Positions 45,701 through 52,685 of a DNA stretch of 64,000 nucleotides are shown here, one piece after another (position 1 is the stretch's first letter; every line of letters starts with the position of its first letter). Under the pieces are notes generated by a model. It was not told the DNA's origin. It searched no databases and was given only the letters and a program-made list of their open reading frames with translations. The DNA is taken from assembly GCA_011037195.1 (NCBI GenBank), contig JAAEAF010001099.1, positions 62,001 through 126,000 on the forward strand, given 5' to 3'. The translations under genes and the position numbers were made by a program. The stretch comes from Triatoma infestans (Eukaryota; Arthropoda; Insecta; Hemiptera; Reduviidae).

Positions 45701-46129
45701 CAAGGATTACAGTAGTAGACATAATGAGTTTCCCTGGTAATATTCAGAGAAGCTTAATCGTTGAACTATTTGAAGAATCTCTTAATCTAAGATCTTTAGG
45801 TTATGAAGCAGCTAACGTCGGAATATCAAACTTCATAGAAGTTTCATTACAAGATCATTTATTCACAATATCAAAAGATTTGGTTGATCACTTTCTTTTA
45901 TTTATGTTTAACAGGAATGTTTTTTGGTCCATTTAAAGTAAATGTATTAATGAAATTTTGATTGCAGGCGCTGAAAGGTATGGCAATTACATTCAGAGTA
46001 ACCAGCTCTGATATTATAAAGACGGCTGCAGACCGCCGTCTACCTTCTACAGATAGTGTGCTTACACTTCTTAAATGGGTTGAAAGATACTATACTACTG
46101 TTAGAGCCAAGGTTTCATCCCCTTCTTAA
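30624..46129 (+). CDS. Tps: Trehalose-6-phosphate synthase/phosphatase fusion, 14 coding exons
   Basis: The protein makes trehalose, the main insect blood sugar. The N-terminal GT20 domain joins UDP-glucose to glucose-6-phosphate, and the C-terminal HAD phosphatase domain removes the phosphate; it is expected in the cytosol, notably of fat body. Exons are 30624-30715, 31386-31539, 31612-31737, 33500-33646, 35971-36088, 36257-36419, 37090-37240, 37324-37540, 37631-37787, 37865-38062, 41324-41513, 41592-41729, 41890-42183 and 45968-46129. They give 2307 nt and 768 residues. Synthase motifs: SAGGLVTAVAP (31-41), HDYHL (160-164), GVDRLDYTKG (287-296, Arg290 and Lys295 for phosphates), DGMNLVAKE (389-397). 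Phosphatase motifs: DYDGTL (521-526, Asp521 nucleophile), SGRS (561-564), NKG (678-680), GDDSTDE (705-711). Both halves look functional. An in-frame TAA lies 9 nt before the ATG unless a splice acceptor at 30617-30618 is used. The length is slightly short of the roughly 800-850 residues usual in insects. Confidence 0.96.
31386..31539 (+). CDS. Tps: Tps exon 2
   Basis: Residues 31-82, between ttcag|t and gaaaag|gttggt. It carries SAGGLVTAVAPVV and GMWVGWPG, glycine-rich loops that hold UDP-glucose in this family. Confidence 0.95.
31612..31737 (+). CDS. Tps: Tps exon 3
   Basis: Residues 83-124, phase 0 at both ends, after a 72-bp intron. It encodes YYNGCCNGTFWPLFHSMPDR, a strongly conserved GT20 segment. 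The donor is followed by a 21-base T run at about 31757-31777. Confidence 0.95.
31955..32560 (+). mobile_element. LINE C-terminal fragment in Tps intron 3, interrupted by a foldback
   Basis: The plus-strand frame HSRTSFRHLSGWIPYWVLFE resembles the minus-strand LINE tail at 27430-27790. After the foldback (32105-32337) the match resumes with 'catcgatcttatgacagatt', 'gcttggattgtgagaaaattaggt' and 'tttgggtagctacatgg', collinear with 27430-27790. It is therefore one LINE tail, older than the foldback. Confidence 0.65.
32105..32337. repeat. Foldback element with perfect 10-bp target duplication
   Basis: The two halves are reverse complements. 'agagatattttccgtgatag' pairs with 'ctatcacggaaaatatctct', 'tgtggtcatcgaccg' with 'cggtcgatgaccaca', and 'catcaggatgctttttgtca' with 'tgacaaaaagcatcctgatg'. 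The loop is about 25 bases. It is flanked by catcgatctt at 32095-32104 and again at 32338-32347, and it interrupts a LINE tail whose uninterrupted relative lies at 27430-27790. The left end carries about 25 extra bases that the right end lacks. Confidence 0.88.
32840..33200 (-). mobile_element. Degenerate LINE tail in Tps intron 3
   Basis: Read on the minus strand it follows the outline of the other RNase-H-LINE tails, with 'acctaagagattccgtgaaa' like the 'LSRxLxG' approach, NPFVELVR in place of the Cys patch, and a trailing 'CLICSGN'. It is heavily decayed, and assignment rests on order and weak similarity. Confidence 0.4.
33500..33646 (+). CDS. Tps: Tps exon 4 (HDYHL signature)
   Basis: Residues 125-173, phase 0 at both ends. 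It holds the helix NANQLFAEKAIEAL and the substrate-binding signature WIHDYHLML. It sits between two long introns (3 and 4) that contain mobile DNA. Confidence 0.95.
34983..35514. mobile_element. Long inverted-repeat element carrying a captured piece of Tps exon 5
   Basis: The left arm (about 34983-35204) and right arm (35312 to about 35514) are reverse complements. The inner 150 or so bases match almost fully, for example 'aaaaagttgagaacacct' with 'aggtgttctcaacttttt' and 'catcacagagaatagtg' with 'cactattctctgtgatg'. The arms include 'gccaacgtttcgacaa', the 'cgaaacgt' motif seen in other repeats here (compare about 44405). The 107-base loop (35205-35311) holds the exon copy. A possible 7-base direct repeat, tataatg, flanks at 34947-34953 and 35523-35529, but the outermost bases of the arms do not pair well, so the termini are uncertain. 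Confidence 0.85.
35212..35304 (+). pseudogene. Captured copy of Tps exon 5 (3' part) with its splice donor
   Basis: This stretch corresponds to 36007-36101: the last 82 bases of exon 5 and the first 13 of intron 5. By eye there are three substitutions and one 2-base deletion (ggatcttccg for ggatatcttccg), which shifts the frame. The donor 'gctaggtaaat' is intact. The exon's acceptor and first 36 bases are absent. It is in the same orientation as the gene and lies about 700 bp upstream of the true exon. Confidence 0.92.
35971..36088 (+). CDS. Tps: Tps exon 5 (source of the captured copy at 35212)
   Basis: Residues 174-212 plus one base. It encodes GFFLHIPFPPWDIFRLFPWG and ends ...QGMLG. Most of this exon (from 36007) and the first 13 or so intron bases recur at 35212-35304 inside an inverted repeat. 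Confidence 0.95.
36257..36419 (+). CDS. Tps: Tps exon 6
   Basis: Residues 214-266, with split codons at both ends (Gly213, Arg267). It encodes DMIGFHTYDYCINFVDCC and VRPLPIGIPYDR. The usual Cys of 'GCDMxGFH' is Ser here. Confidence 0.95.
36690..36890. repeat. Hairpin MITE-like repeat in Tps intron 6
   Basis: 'aagcaaaatgtagttggctg' followed by 'tggccaa' on the left (about 36694-36720) pairs with 'ttggccccagccaat' and 'cgacattttgctt' on the right (about 36851-36880). The right end continues into 'aacggccaaacgtaac', which matches the fragment at 5935-5995. No target duplication was assigned. Confidence 0.6.
37090..37240 (+). CDS. Tps: Tps exon 7 (GVDRLDYTKG)
   Basis: Completes Arg267 and encodes residues 268-317. 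It carries the donor-phosphate-binding motif GVDRLDYTKG and RLKAFEVLL. Confidence 0.95.
37324..37540 (+). CDS. Tps: Tps exon 8
   Basis: Residues 318-389 plus one base, after an 83-bp intron with acceptor atgaag|gtagta. It encodes LLQIAVPSRTDVKEYQDLK and WSPIRYIYG, ending in PLRD just before the shared Gly390. The donor is gatg|gtcagt. Confidence 0.95.
37631..37787 (+). CDS. Tps: Tps exon 9 (DGMNLV signature)
   Basis: Completes Gly390 and continues MNLVAKEYVACQV, then ISPFAGAGETMHEAL, through residue 441. It is the last part of the synthase active site. The acceptor follows a long T run. Confidence 0.95.
37865..38062 (+). CDS. Tps: Tps exon 10 (end of synthase domain)
   Basis: Completes Arg442 and encodes residues 443-507 (MPEDERTLRMNYLRRREKA and HFWMKSFLKAMG), the C-terminal helices of the GT20 domain and the linker to the phosphatase. 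The donor gtgagt is a consensus match. The following 3.26-kb intron holds a Helitron. Confidence 0.95.
38600..39840 (-). pseudogene. Helitron PIF1-like helicase fragment
   Basis: Broken minus-strand frames give the order of the Helitron helicase. A Walker A relic comes first (DAPGANGKMFLISLIL for 'GpGGTGKTfL'), then IALALASSGNAATLMEG and TAHSTLKLSLNI. Next is VWDKCTMAHKKSLEA (Walker B, with Lys for Glu). SSDFRQTVPVIPC, the KYSTLW stretch and TTNMRV follow. Then MPIILLRNINQPKLFNGTRL, and last LQFPIRLAFAMTIN near 38750. Walker A and B are both damaged, so it is inactive. Confidence 0.8.
40158..40350. repeat. Direct repeat of about 58 bp, offset 129 bp, near the Helitron 5' end
   Basis: 'cagagagcgcgccac.atcg' followed by 'caac.cgtctgcgtc' and 'tctatttctgccaa.ctcgc' and 'gaaacgct' occurs at 40158 and again at 40287 with a few changes. 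Both copies lie inside the Helitron and are much richer in CpG than the surroundings. Confidence 0.75.
41324..41513 (+). CDS. Tps: Tps exon 11 (phosphatase DYDGTL)
   Basis: Completes Ser508 and encodes residues 509-571, opening the HAD phosphatase domain with LALLLDYDGTLAPL and HISIVSGRSVENV. Asp521 and Asp523 are the expected nucleophile and acid/base. Confidence 0.95.
41592..41729 (+). CDS. Tps: Tps exon 12
   Basis: Residues 572-617, phase 0 at both ends. It encodes YAGSHGLKIIHPDG, the 'AgxHGxei' stretch of trehalose phosphatases. Confidence 0.93.
41890..42183 (+). CDS. Tps: Tps exon 13 (phosphatase GDDxTDE)
   Basis: Residues 618-715, phase 0 at both ends. It encodes WVENKGVYLTFHYRETP, the Lys-bearing WNKGRA and the Mg-binding YAGDDSTDEDAM. 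This completes the phosphatase catalytic set. Confidence 0.95.
42629..42880 (-). mobile_element. tRNA-derived SINE in Tps intron 13
   Basis: On the minus strand a tRNA-like head starts near 42878, with box A (tggtctagtggcc) and box B (gggttcgattttc). A unique body (aaatggcggagctacag, gcgtgcttactacatgcc) and a poly(A) tail follow, the latter seen as a T run at 42630-42648. It is a different family from the SINE at 18611. Confidence 0.75.
45290..45620 (-). mobile_element. LINE reverse transcriptase fragment in Tps intron 13
   Basis: The minus strand reads LTTIRFIGLSLGQWLTQKDD, matching the 'vkFLGlxLDxxLtWkxH' motif after the palm. After a gap comes HYTVYGIQLWECG, matching 'fhSvlsYGIxxWG'. The distance between them is normal for Jockey/CR1-type enzymes. 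Stops are present. The plus-strand frame at 45589-45936 next to it was not recognised. Confidence 0.5.
45968..46129 (+). CDS. Tps: Tps exon 14 (stop codon)
   Basis: Residues 716-768 and TAA. It encodes ALKGMAITFRVTSSDIIKTA and RLPSTDSVLTLLKWVERYY, the conserved end of insect TPS proteins. It is separated by a 3.78-kb intron containing a SINE and a LINE fragment. Confidence 0.95.
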   Translation, partial: ALKGMAITFRVTSSDIIKTAADRRLPSTDSVLTLLKWVERYYTTVRAKVSSPS

Positions 46130-48384
46130 TTTGATAAATTAATAATACATCAGTAGACATTTTTTTCAAAGATAATGTTTTTTTTTTCCAATTAGGCACT
46201 TAAATTTTTGTTTTTCTACTTTGTTTTTTTTTTACTGTTTAATTTAATGTTGCATTTATTGTCGTATGAATTTATGAGATTTTTAATTAGCAACAATTAA
46301 AGTATTTATTTGTTTAAAAAGTAATATTAGTTTAGAAATATCTTTGTAAAGACTGATTTTCTTTTAACAAAAAAACAGTTTATTTTCTATAATTATATAT
46401 ATTGTTCTTTTGGTTAATTATAAAGTTTCAAATATAAAAATTGTTTGACAGAAAGCATGCCCGAAAAATTGTTATATTGAGCAGTGTCAATATCAAATGT
46501 GCCACTGTATGGACAATTGAGTTAGAAGATTTCTCATGAATGTATTGTTGTTTTCTAAAGAGATTTTCAAGAATAATGATATTAATAAAGATGAATTACC
46601 CTATATAATATTTCCCAGTGCCTTTCTTAAATTCTATTTTATATATTAAAAATAAACGTTAAATATACATTAAAATACTTTTCTGGGTAGGACATATGCA
46701 GGTATTAGTATTTATTTCATCGAAATATGGGATTTGATATTAATTTGTTTATTAGGTGCCAAAATTGGTTCTTTTTTTTTATATGTTATTGAAATTTATT
46801 TTTTGAAATATAGATTTATGTAATAAATATCTATTTTTTCACACTTGAATGTAAAATCAGGGTTCCTATGTAGATTATATTTAGTTGAAATTATTAAAGA
46901 AATGATTGTGTATAAATTTATTGTACCTTCTCACAATATTTTATCTGTTAATTGAGTGAAATTTTATGCACATCGAATTTAGATAGTAGTGCTACGTCGT
47001 TCAAAGTTTTCAATAAAGTGATAGGGCATATAGAGTAAGATGCAAGATAGTAAGATGTCCTTGTCAACTTTTTTAGTTAATGTCTACCATTAAAAGAGTA
47101 CAAAGAAAATGCAGCAAAACCTTCCACAAATGAGATAGACTGCTCGTATTTTATGAATATTTTATTAGTCCAAAAAAAATAATGGTAAGTATTTCCCAAT
47201 AATATCGTAAGTAATTAATAAAATCAAATGGAAGCTCTAAAATTTATGCATTACTGAATATTCAGACATTACTATTTCAATCTGCATGCTTTTTTTTCCA
47301 TTATGTAATAGTATTCGAATAATCCTGGAAGCCTCGCTTAGTGTAAGACCCTTAGACCAGTATCAGTTCCTCTAGAAAGCCCAGATTAATTTTCCTAGCC
47401 TAATATTTCATATAAATATAGATTATATAAGTGTTACTAACCAAATTTTTAGGAAAATTATTGCTACAGTTTTCGAGAAATCCTGATAAACTGAAAAAGT
47501 TTGTAAAGTCTCTCTTCCATAAACTGATTTCATTCATACTTGGTAATTTTGGAATACTTTTAACTCTCCTGATATTATTTTGGTGAAAGGAACATGAAGT
47601 TACGAAGTGACAATTTGGGGAGAGCAGTCATCAAACCCTTCCGGAACTTGTAAAGTTGCTTTAACCACAGAAAAATCTTCAAAGGAGAAGTCTTTAATAT
47701 GCCGTATATTACATACCATAATTGAAGCAAATTATCGCGCTTCTTGGAGAAAATCGCGAAAAAAAAAAATAAGTAATATATTTCCAGTTGAGGATTTTGA
47801 TCGAAGTCTTCCTTTCGGATCATACAAAAACAGAAGTTCGTGTTTGAATAAAATTACTTAAAAACGAAACTTTGCAGGAAGCTCTCGAACTCTAATTTTT
47901 TTCCATAGAATTCGATATTATTAATTTGGAGGAATACTTGATGTAGGATAGGAAGTATTAGCAGAGAATGTCAAACAATCTGTTATGAAACACTCAAACG
48001 ACTTTCTCTTAATACAATTTAATTTACAAATTTTTTTTAAAAATTGCCAGGTTTATAATGTTTAGTTTGCCTTCCATAAAAAAAAAAATCTGGTGTGAAA
48101 CACTCACACAACCTTCTCTTACGTCAGTTTTCAAAACTATAATTGCCAAATTTTATAATTAGTGTACAAAATTTAATGAAAATTCGTCGGGGTTTGTTGA
48201 AAACTGAATAAAAAACTGTTCAGTAAAAGCGCATTTTCGGTTTACAAATTTTCATGAAATTCGGAATTTTGACCATTTATTTATTTATAACTAATTTTGT
48301 TTAGATTTTAGAATTGTATAATCAACTATGATAGTACTTTAAAGAAAACATAGTTTCTCCACCAAAAGCCCCCATTAAATGGCA
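46130..48384. other. 3' flank of Tps, AT-rich
   Basis: It should include the 3' untranslated region. AATAAA occurs at 46584-46589, 46651-46656 and again near 47012. No downstream gene is recognised. From about 47460 on there are phrases of the dispersed AT-rich repeat. Confidence 0.5.
46584..46589 (+). terminator. Tps: Candidate polyadenylation signal for Tps
   Basis: This is the first AATAAA after the Tps stop codon, about 455 bases downstream. Such hexamers are frequent by chance in sequence this AT-rich, so the assignment is tentative. Confidence 0.25.
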
Positions 48385-48720
48385 TTATTATTATTATTAT
48401 TTTTATTTTACCTAAATAAATTACATAACAAGTAACATAAGGTACGTCAAAATTACATAATAAACAATAAGTTTGCTAGTTCAAATAGTCCTTGCTTTGA
48501 TGTTTGCACTTTGTTCTCACTAGAAAATAAACACTATCCAACACTGTATTTAGTCTATCCTGAAGTGTCCCAGCGCCCACTTCTCTTCCAGAAACTCATT
48601 TATTTTATAAAAACTGTTTTCCTTAAAGAAATATTTTAACGTTTTCTTAAATGGTTCAGTCTTCAGACCCATTATTTCCTTCGGCAGTTTGTTAAACAAT
48701 CTTACACTCATCCCAGGAGA
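48385..48720 (-). mobile_element. LINE 3' end (reverse transcriptase C-terminus and tail)
   Basis: The minus strand reads MSVRLFNKLPKEIMGLKTEP then FKKTLKYFFKENSFYKINEF. This is the typical C-terminal 'r.wN.LP..i....s...Fk..lk.yLl...fYsinEfl' ending of Jockey/CR1-type ORF2. After the stop comes a short tail ending in an ATT repeat near 48388-48402. It is a 5'-truncated insertion. Confidence 0.7.
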
Positions 48721-49460
48721 AATGTTTCAAATAAAATTGTAGCTCCTTAATATGGGGTATAGATCATGGGTGCATTGTTAAAAGAAAATCGTTGGAGCCG
48801 TTTTATAGAAATGCTACAAAACTGAAACTACATTTCAGTAACAACTCATTGTCCGGTCATTCCGATTTTTCAAAATCGTTTTCGGAGGCGAATATTGAGA
48901 AAATCTGCGAAAAGTGAAGAAAAATCATTTAGTAGCTAAAGTAAACGCACTACTCCTTCCGGTCAACCGATTTTTTTTTCAACCGGATGTTCAACAACAC
49001 ATTTAATTCTAATTACCCTTAGTAGGATACATTATAATAAACCTGAAAAAGCGGAAACCGTAAACCCCACCCACCCTAAAAGTGCCCTTAAATTAATTTT
49101 CTCAGAGAAAAGTTTTAAATGAAAGTTGTAGATCTTTGTATGTTTAGTTGATACACAAAGTTTGAAGAAAATTGTCGGAGCCGTTTTTGAGAGATCGGCA
49201 AGAAATTGAAAAAAACATTCAGTAAAAGTGGTATTTCCGGTTGAGGAATTGTGGCAGATGACCGACCTATTGTCGGATCCTATAGTGACACCTAAACGTA
49301 ATATCAAGTTAGATCTTTCTACGATTTTTCGTTTTTGAGCTATGCTATTCACCCACACAGACACACACATATAAACCATTTTCAAAAACCACTCGACATC
49401 GAAAATTTGGCACGATTACAATACTTCCTTAGTAGGAGTAAGAGAAGGTAAAAAAAAAGA
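48721..49460 (+). repeat. Dispersed AT-rich repeat, two adjoining copies
   Basis: 'gagaaatgtttcaaataaaatt', 'gaaaatcgttggagccgtttt' at 48718-48810 and again 'gagaaaagttttaaatgaaagtt', 'gaaaattgtcggagccgtttt' at 49100-49190. The second copy ends 'aaaatttggcacgat', 'ttccttagtaggagtaagag' and 'aaggtaaaa' at 49405-49455. These are the same phrases as at 28640-29330 and 52445-52685. Confidence 0.6.
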
Positions 49461-49836
49461 GATAAGATTACGAACGCCCTCTATCAAAACCAACAAAGCT
49501 TGTGAAATTTAAACTTAAACTTAACTGATAGACTACCAAAACTCCTCTTAAATCATTTTTTCAAAACTGTGTCAAACAAAAGTGATACATTTCTTCTTTG
49601 CAAATAGCATTCCCAGTTTAAAGTAGGGCTGGGTGGGGCTTGTTGTTACAGGGGCATGTTGTTACAGTGTAATTTTTAAAAAATCGGCTGAGAGAAGCAC
49701 TTCCTGAGTGGTCAATGTTGAGAGATGTGCGAGTGCTGCTTGTTGTAACCAGTTCCCGCTAAGATTCTGTTGCATGTGGCGGCATTGTGTGACTTTCCTC
49801 GAAATATCATAGTGAAAGCTATATTTTATCAGAGAC

Positions 49837-50130
49837 ATTTTCCGTGGTAGCCTGCTTCATTTTGTGGTCATCGACCGGTTTCGGGCGTTCCCCCCATCTT
49901 CAGGATGCGTTTTTCAGACAGTGTGACAACACAGACTCGAGAGTAACTTAGTTTCACACTAACTGAGGTGAATCACCTCAGGTGTTGTCACCACTGTCTG
50001 AAAAACGCATACTGAAGATGGGGGAACGCCCGAAACCGGTCGATGACCACAAAATGAAGCAGGCCTAGCACGGAAAATGTCTCTGATGCTTTCCAGCTCT
50101 GCGGAACCAACCACCACAACAAAAAAAAAA
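49837..50130. repeat. Foldback element, second copy of the 32105 family
   Basis: The arms 'cagagacattttccgtgg' and 'ttttgtggtcatcgaccggt' and 'ttcgggcgttcccccatctt' pair with their reverse complements between 49980 and 50085. The right end carries the extra 'ctttccagctctgcggaacc' that the left end lacks; in the 32105 copy the long end is on the left. An A-rich run follows at 50118-50130. The centre contains a smaller palindrome (ctgaggtgaatcacctcag). Confidence 0.85.
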
Positions 50131-50979
50131 AAATAAATATAAATAAGTGATCAAATTAGAAAACCCAGGTTCCGTTATCTCGAATACAGTGAAAGTTCCT
50201 ATCTCTTTTCTAGCATAGGAAAAGGGTAAAAATCCAAAGCCGCAGATTTATTATGGTTGTAGAAAAAATACAACCTTCAGGGTTACTTCGCTGTAATCAT
50301 TCATATATATATTTACTCCCCTTACCCTCCTTTTTTTTCTTATTTCTCAGAAAAAGTAAAAAAGTTGTTAAAGTGAAAAAAAAATAAAAATACGTTATCA
50401 TGGCGATCCCCTTTTTTAATAACTTGTCCGCTGTGGAAAGAAAATGGTGTGAACTTTAGCCTATATTTTCCACCCACTCTCTTTGTGAAACTAGAATCTC
50501 ACACACAGAGAAACATATCAAATGGATTCTGATCGGGATTTTTGGAAGCTTTTTTTTAATTTTTGGTGATGTGTATTTGTTGTTTCTGTTTTTCTAATTT
50601 GTTTAGTGGTTGAGTGCCTCTGTCTGGTTAATCTGAGAGTAATTTTTTTGAATCAAAACTACAACATTGCTAGTCAGTTCAGATTTTTTTCTTCCTGTTT
50701 TAAAAACAATTAATGATGGAAAAAATATTCTCCTTAGAACCCTACCCAGATCTTGAAAGAAAATAAACACCCAAACATGTATATTATGCATTATAACAAC
50801 TTACCTCCTCATGTAACAACTAGCGCCACCCTCCCCTAAATGGTTGTGTAATTTTTGAGAAACTTCTCCAAAACTTGTTTATTAAATTCGCACTTCCGGT
50901 CAACCGATTTTCTTCAAATTTAGAATTCTATTAACGCGCAACGCTTCTAATATATATTAATAATATGTAGTTGGTAAGA

Positions 50980-52440
50980 GCTTACATTGTTTTACATATC
51001 TGGGAGTTCCTCTCTCCTCATCGGGAAAGTTCTTCCAAGCCAGTAAACACTTTGTATCGAAATCACTAATAGCTAATACTGCCGTTCGTTATATACACTC
51101 TAGGTAGATGTAAATCAGATAACTGGTCAATTAAAATTAAACTTTTTTCTGCGATTTCAGAAAGCACTCTTCTTTATACATCTGAAATTTGGGGTCCTCC
51201 ATATGCTGACTATGTGGAAAAAGCTCAGTTATCATTTTTTAAATCGATCTTACATATACCGTTTAACACACCTAACTATCTATTAAGACTAGAAATAGGG
51301 CAAGTTCATATCAAGTTAAAAATCTTTAAAACAATGTTAAATTGGTGGCAAAAGTTGTTAAGTATGTACTCGAGCGATCTTCCTAGAATCTGTTACAACT
51401 GGCAAAGACAATTACTAAATTCAATAAATATGCCAAATAACTGGTGCCAAGACTTAAAAAGTTATTTAAGTATAATAGGTGCCGAAGAAATCTGGATCAG
51501 TTAGGATGCAAAGTTAGTTAAGGAAAATTATAATAACATGTTGGAGAAAATGAAAAACCATTTGATTAGCAAAGATGTAAGACGCCGCAATCAATAATAA
51601 ATTTAATCTTTACTTCAGAAATATTAGTACATTGGGAAATGGTGAAGAATATCTGGCAGTTAGTAATCATACAAATAAACAAATAATTATCGCCCAACTG
51701 AGACTTTCAGGAAAATATACGAACAGGCTTAACTTAAAAAATTATTCAGCGAAATTTCAAATTGAATCCCTTTGTCCACTCTGTAATCTGGTTAATGATA
51801 ATATAATACATTTTATCTTTCTGTGTCCTACCCTTGATTTACTCCTAATTCATACTTTAAACTAGTATATCAACAAATTTGACAATTTATCAGATAAAAT
51901 AATAAATCTATTCACGATGGACGATAATAGTAATGACAAAATTAACCATATTTTCCTTTATGTCACTAATAGTTTGAAGTTTAGAAAACTTGCCTCAACA
52001 TAAAAGTACCACTTGCTTGCCTTATTTTACCATTTATTAAAATTAATAAATGAATTAATTAATTAAACTCCAAGTCCTTTTAACATTATATATGAAGATA
52101 CTTTTGATTAAGTGTGCTTTCCTTTTTCCGATTTTACTTCCAGTTTTTTTGTTTGTTTGATTTTGTTTTTTAGTTTGCGGGCATTTTATAATTTATATTT
52201 TTTTTTGTAATATAGTTATATTCAATCAGAGTAAGGTTTATGTTGTTTTAATCATTTCTTTAATTTTGGTATTCCTTACAAACCTTTTTTTTTTTTTTGA
52301 GATTTGTTTTGTTATAATAGCTATTATTACGTTTATTATGTCTAATATTTTAAATTTTACTTATATTTATTTTGTAATGGCCAAACTCATTGCTATGAGA
52401 TTGTATCTTTAAAAGCAATAAAGTTTGCATTGTATTGTAA
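50980..52440 (+). mobile_element. LINE reverse transcriptase C-terminal part and 3' tail
   Basis: The plus strand gives FTYLGVPLSSSSGKFFQASK (50985), then LLYTSEIWGPPYADYVEKAQ (51170). A 96-codon frame (51214-51504) holds FFKSILHIPFNTPNYLLRLE, and a 77-codon frame (51632-51865) holds LRLSGKYTNRLNL with the zinc patch CPLCNLVNDNIIHFIFLCP. This order is the end of ORF2 in CR1/Jockey-related LINEs. At least three frameshifts or stops are present. The end near 52440 ('gcaataaagtttgcattg' then a simple repeat) looks like its 3' terminus. Confidence 0.65.
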
Positions 52441-52444
52441 TGGA

Positions 52445-52685
52445 AGTTTAGAGGAAGGAATAACGACACGGTTTTCTCAAAAACCTCCAAAAAATCAATT
52501 TTCCTGGGAAAATGTTTAAAATAAAAGTGAGGAATTTATGTGTACAGATAGTGTACCGCAGGACCTGATAATATTCAGGAGACCTCGAAACATATATTTC
52601 TGGTGAAAACTCAATTTCGAAAATTTGGCACGATAGCAATTACTGCCTTTTACTAGGATTAAGAGAAGGTAAAAATAAATAAATA
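52445..52685 (+). repeat. Dispersed AT-rich repeat copy
   Basis: 'tttagaggaaggaataacg', 'cctgggaaaatgtttaaaat', 'aggagacctcgaaacat', 'aaaatttggcacgat', 'actaggattaagagaaggta' in the same order as at 28780-29320. Confidence 0.6.

Larger units (their letters stand above)
42184..45967 (+). other. Tps intron 13, 3.8 kb
   Basis: Apart from the SINE (42629-42880) and the LINE fragment (45290-45620), the intron is AT-rich. A 'gccgaaacgtca' phrase with following T run near 44405-44460 resembles the arm motif of the 34983 element. No additional conserved exon could be fitted: exons 13 and 14 join exactly as in the family. Confidence 0.7.

Noticed and set aside
44977..45936. Plus-strand frames of 76 and 115 codons in Tps intron 13 as extra exons
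   Set aside because: Exons 13 and 14 join in frame exactly as in the family, and neither product resembles TPS or any family I recognise. The neighbouring minus strand is a LINE fragment.
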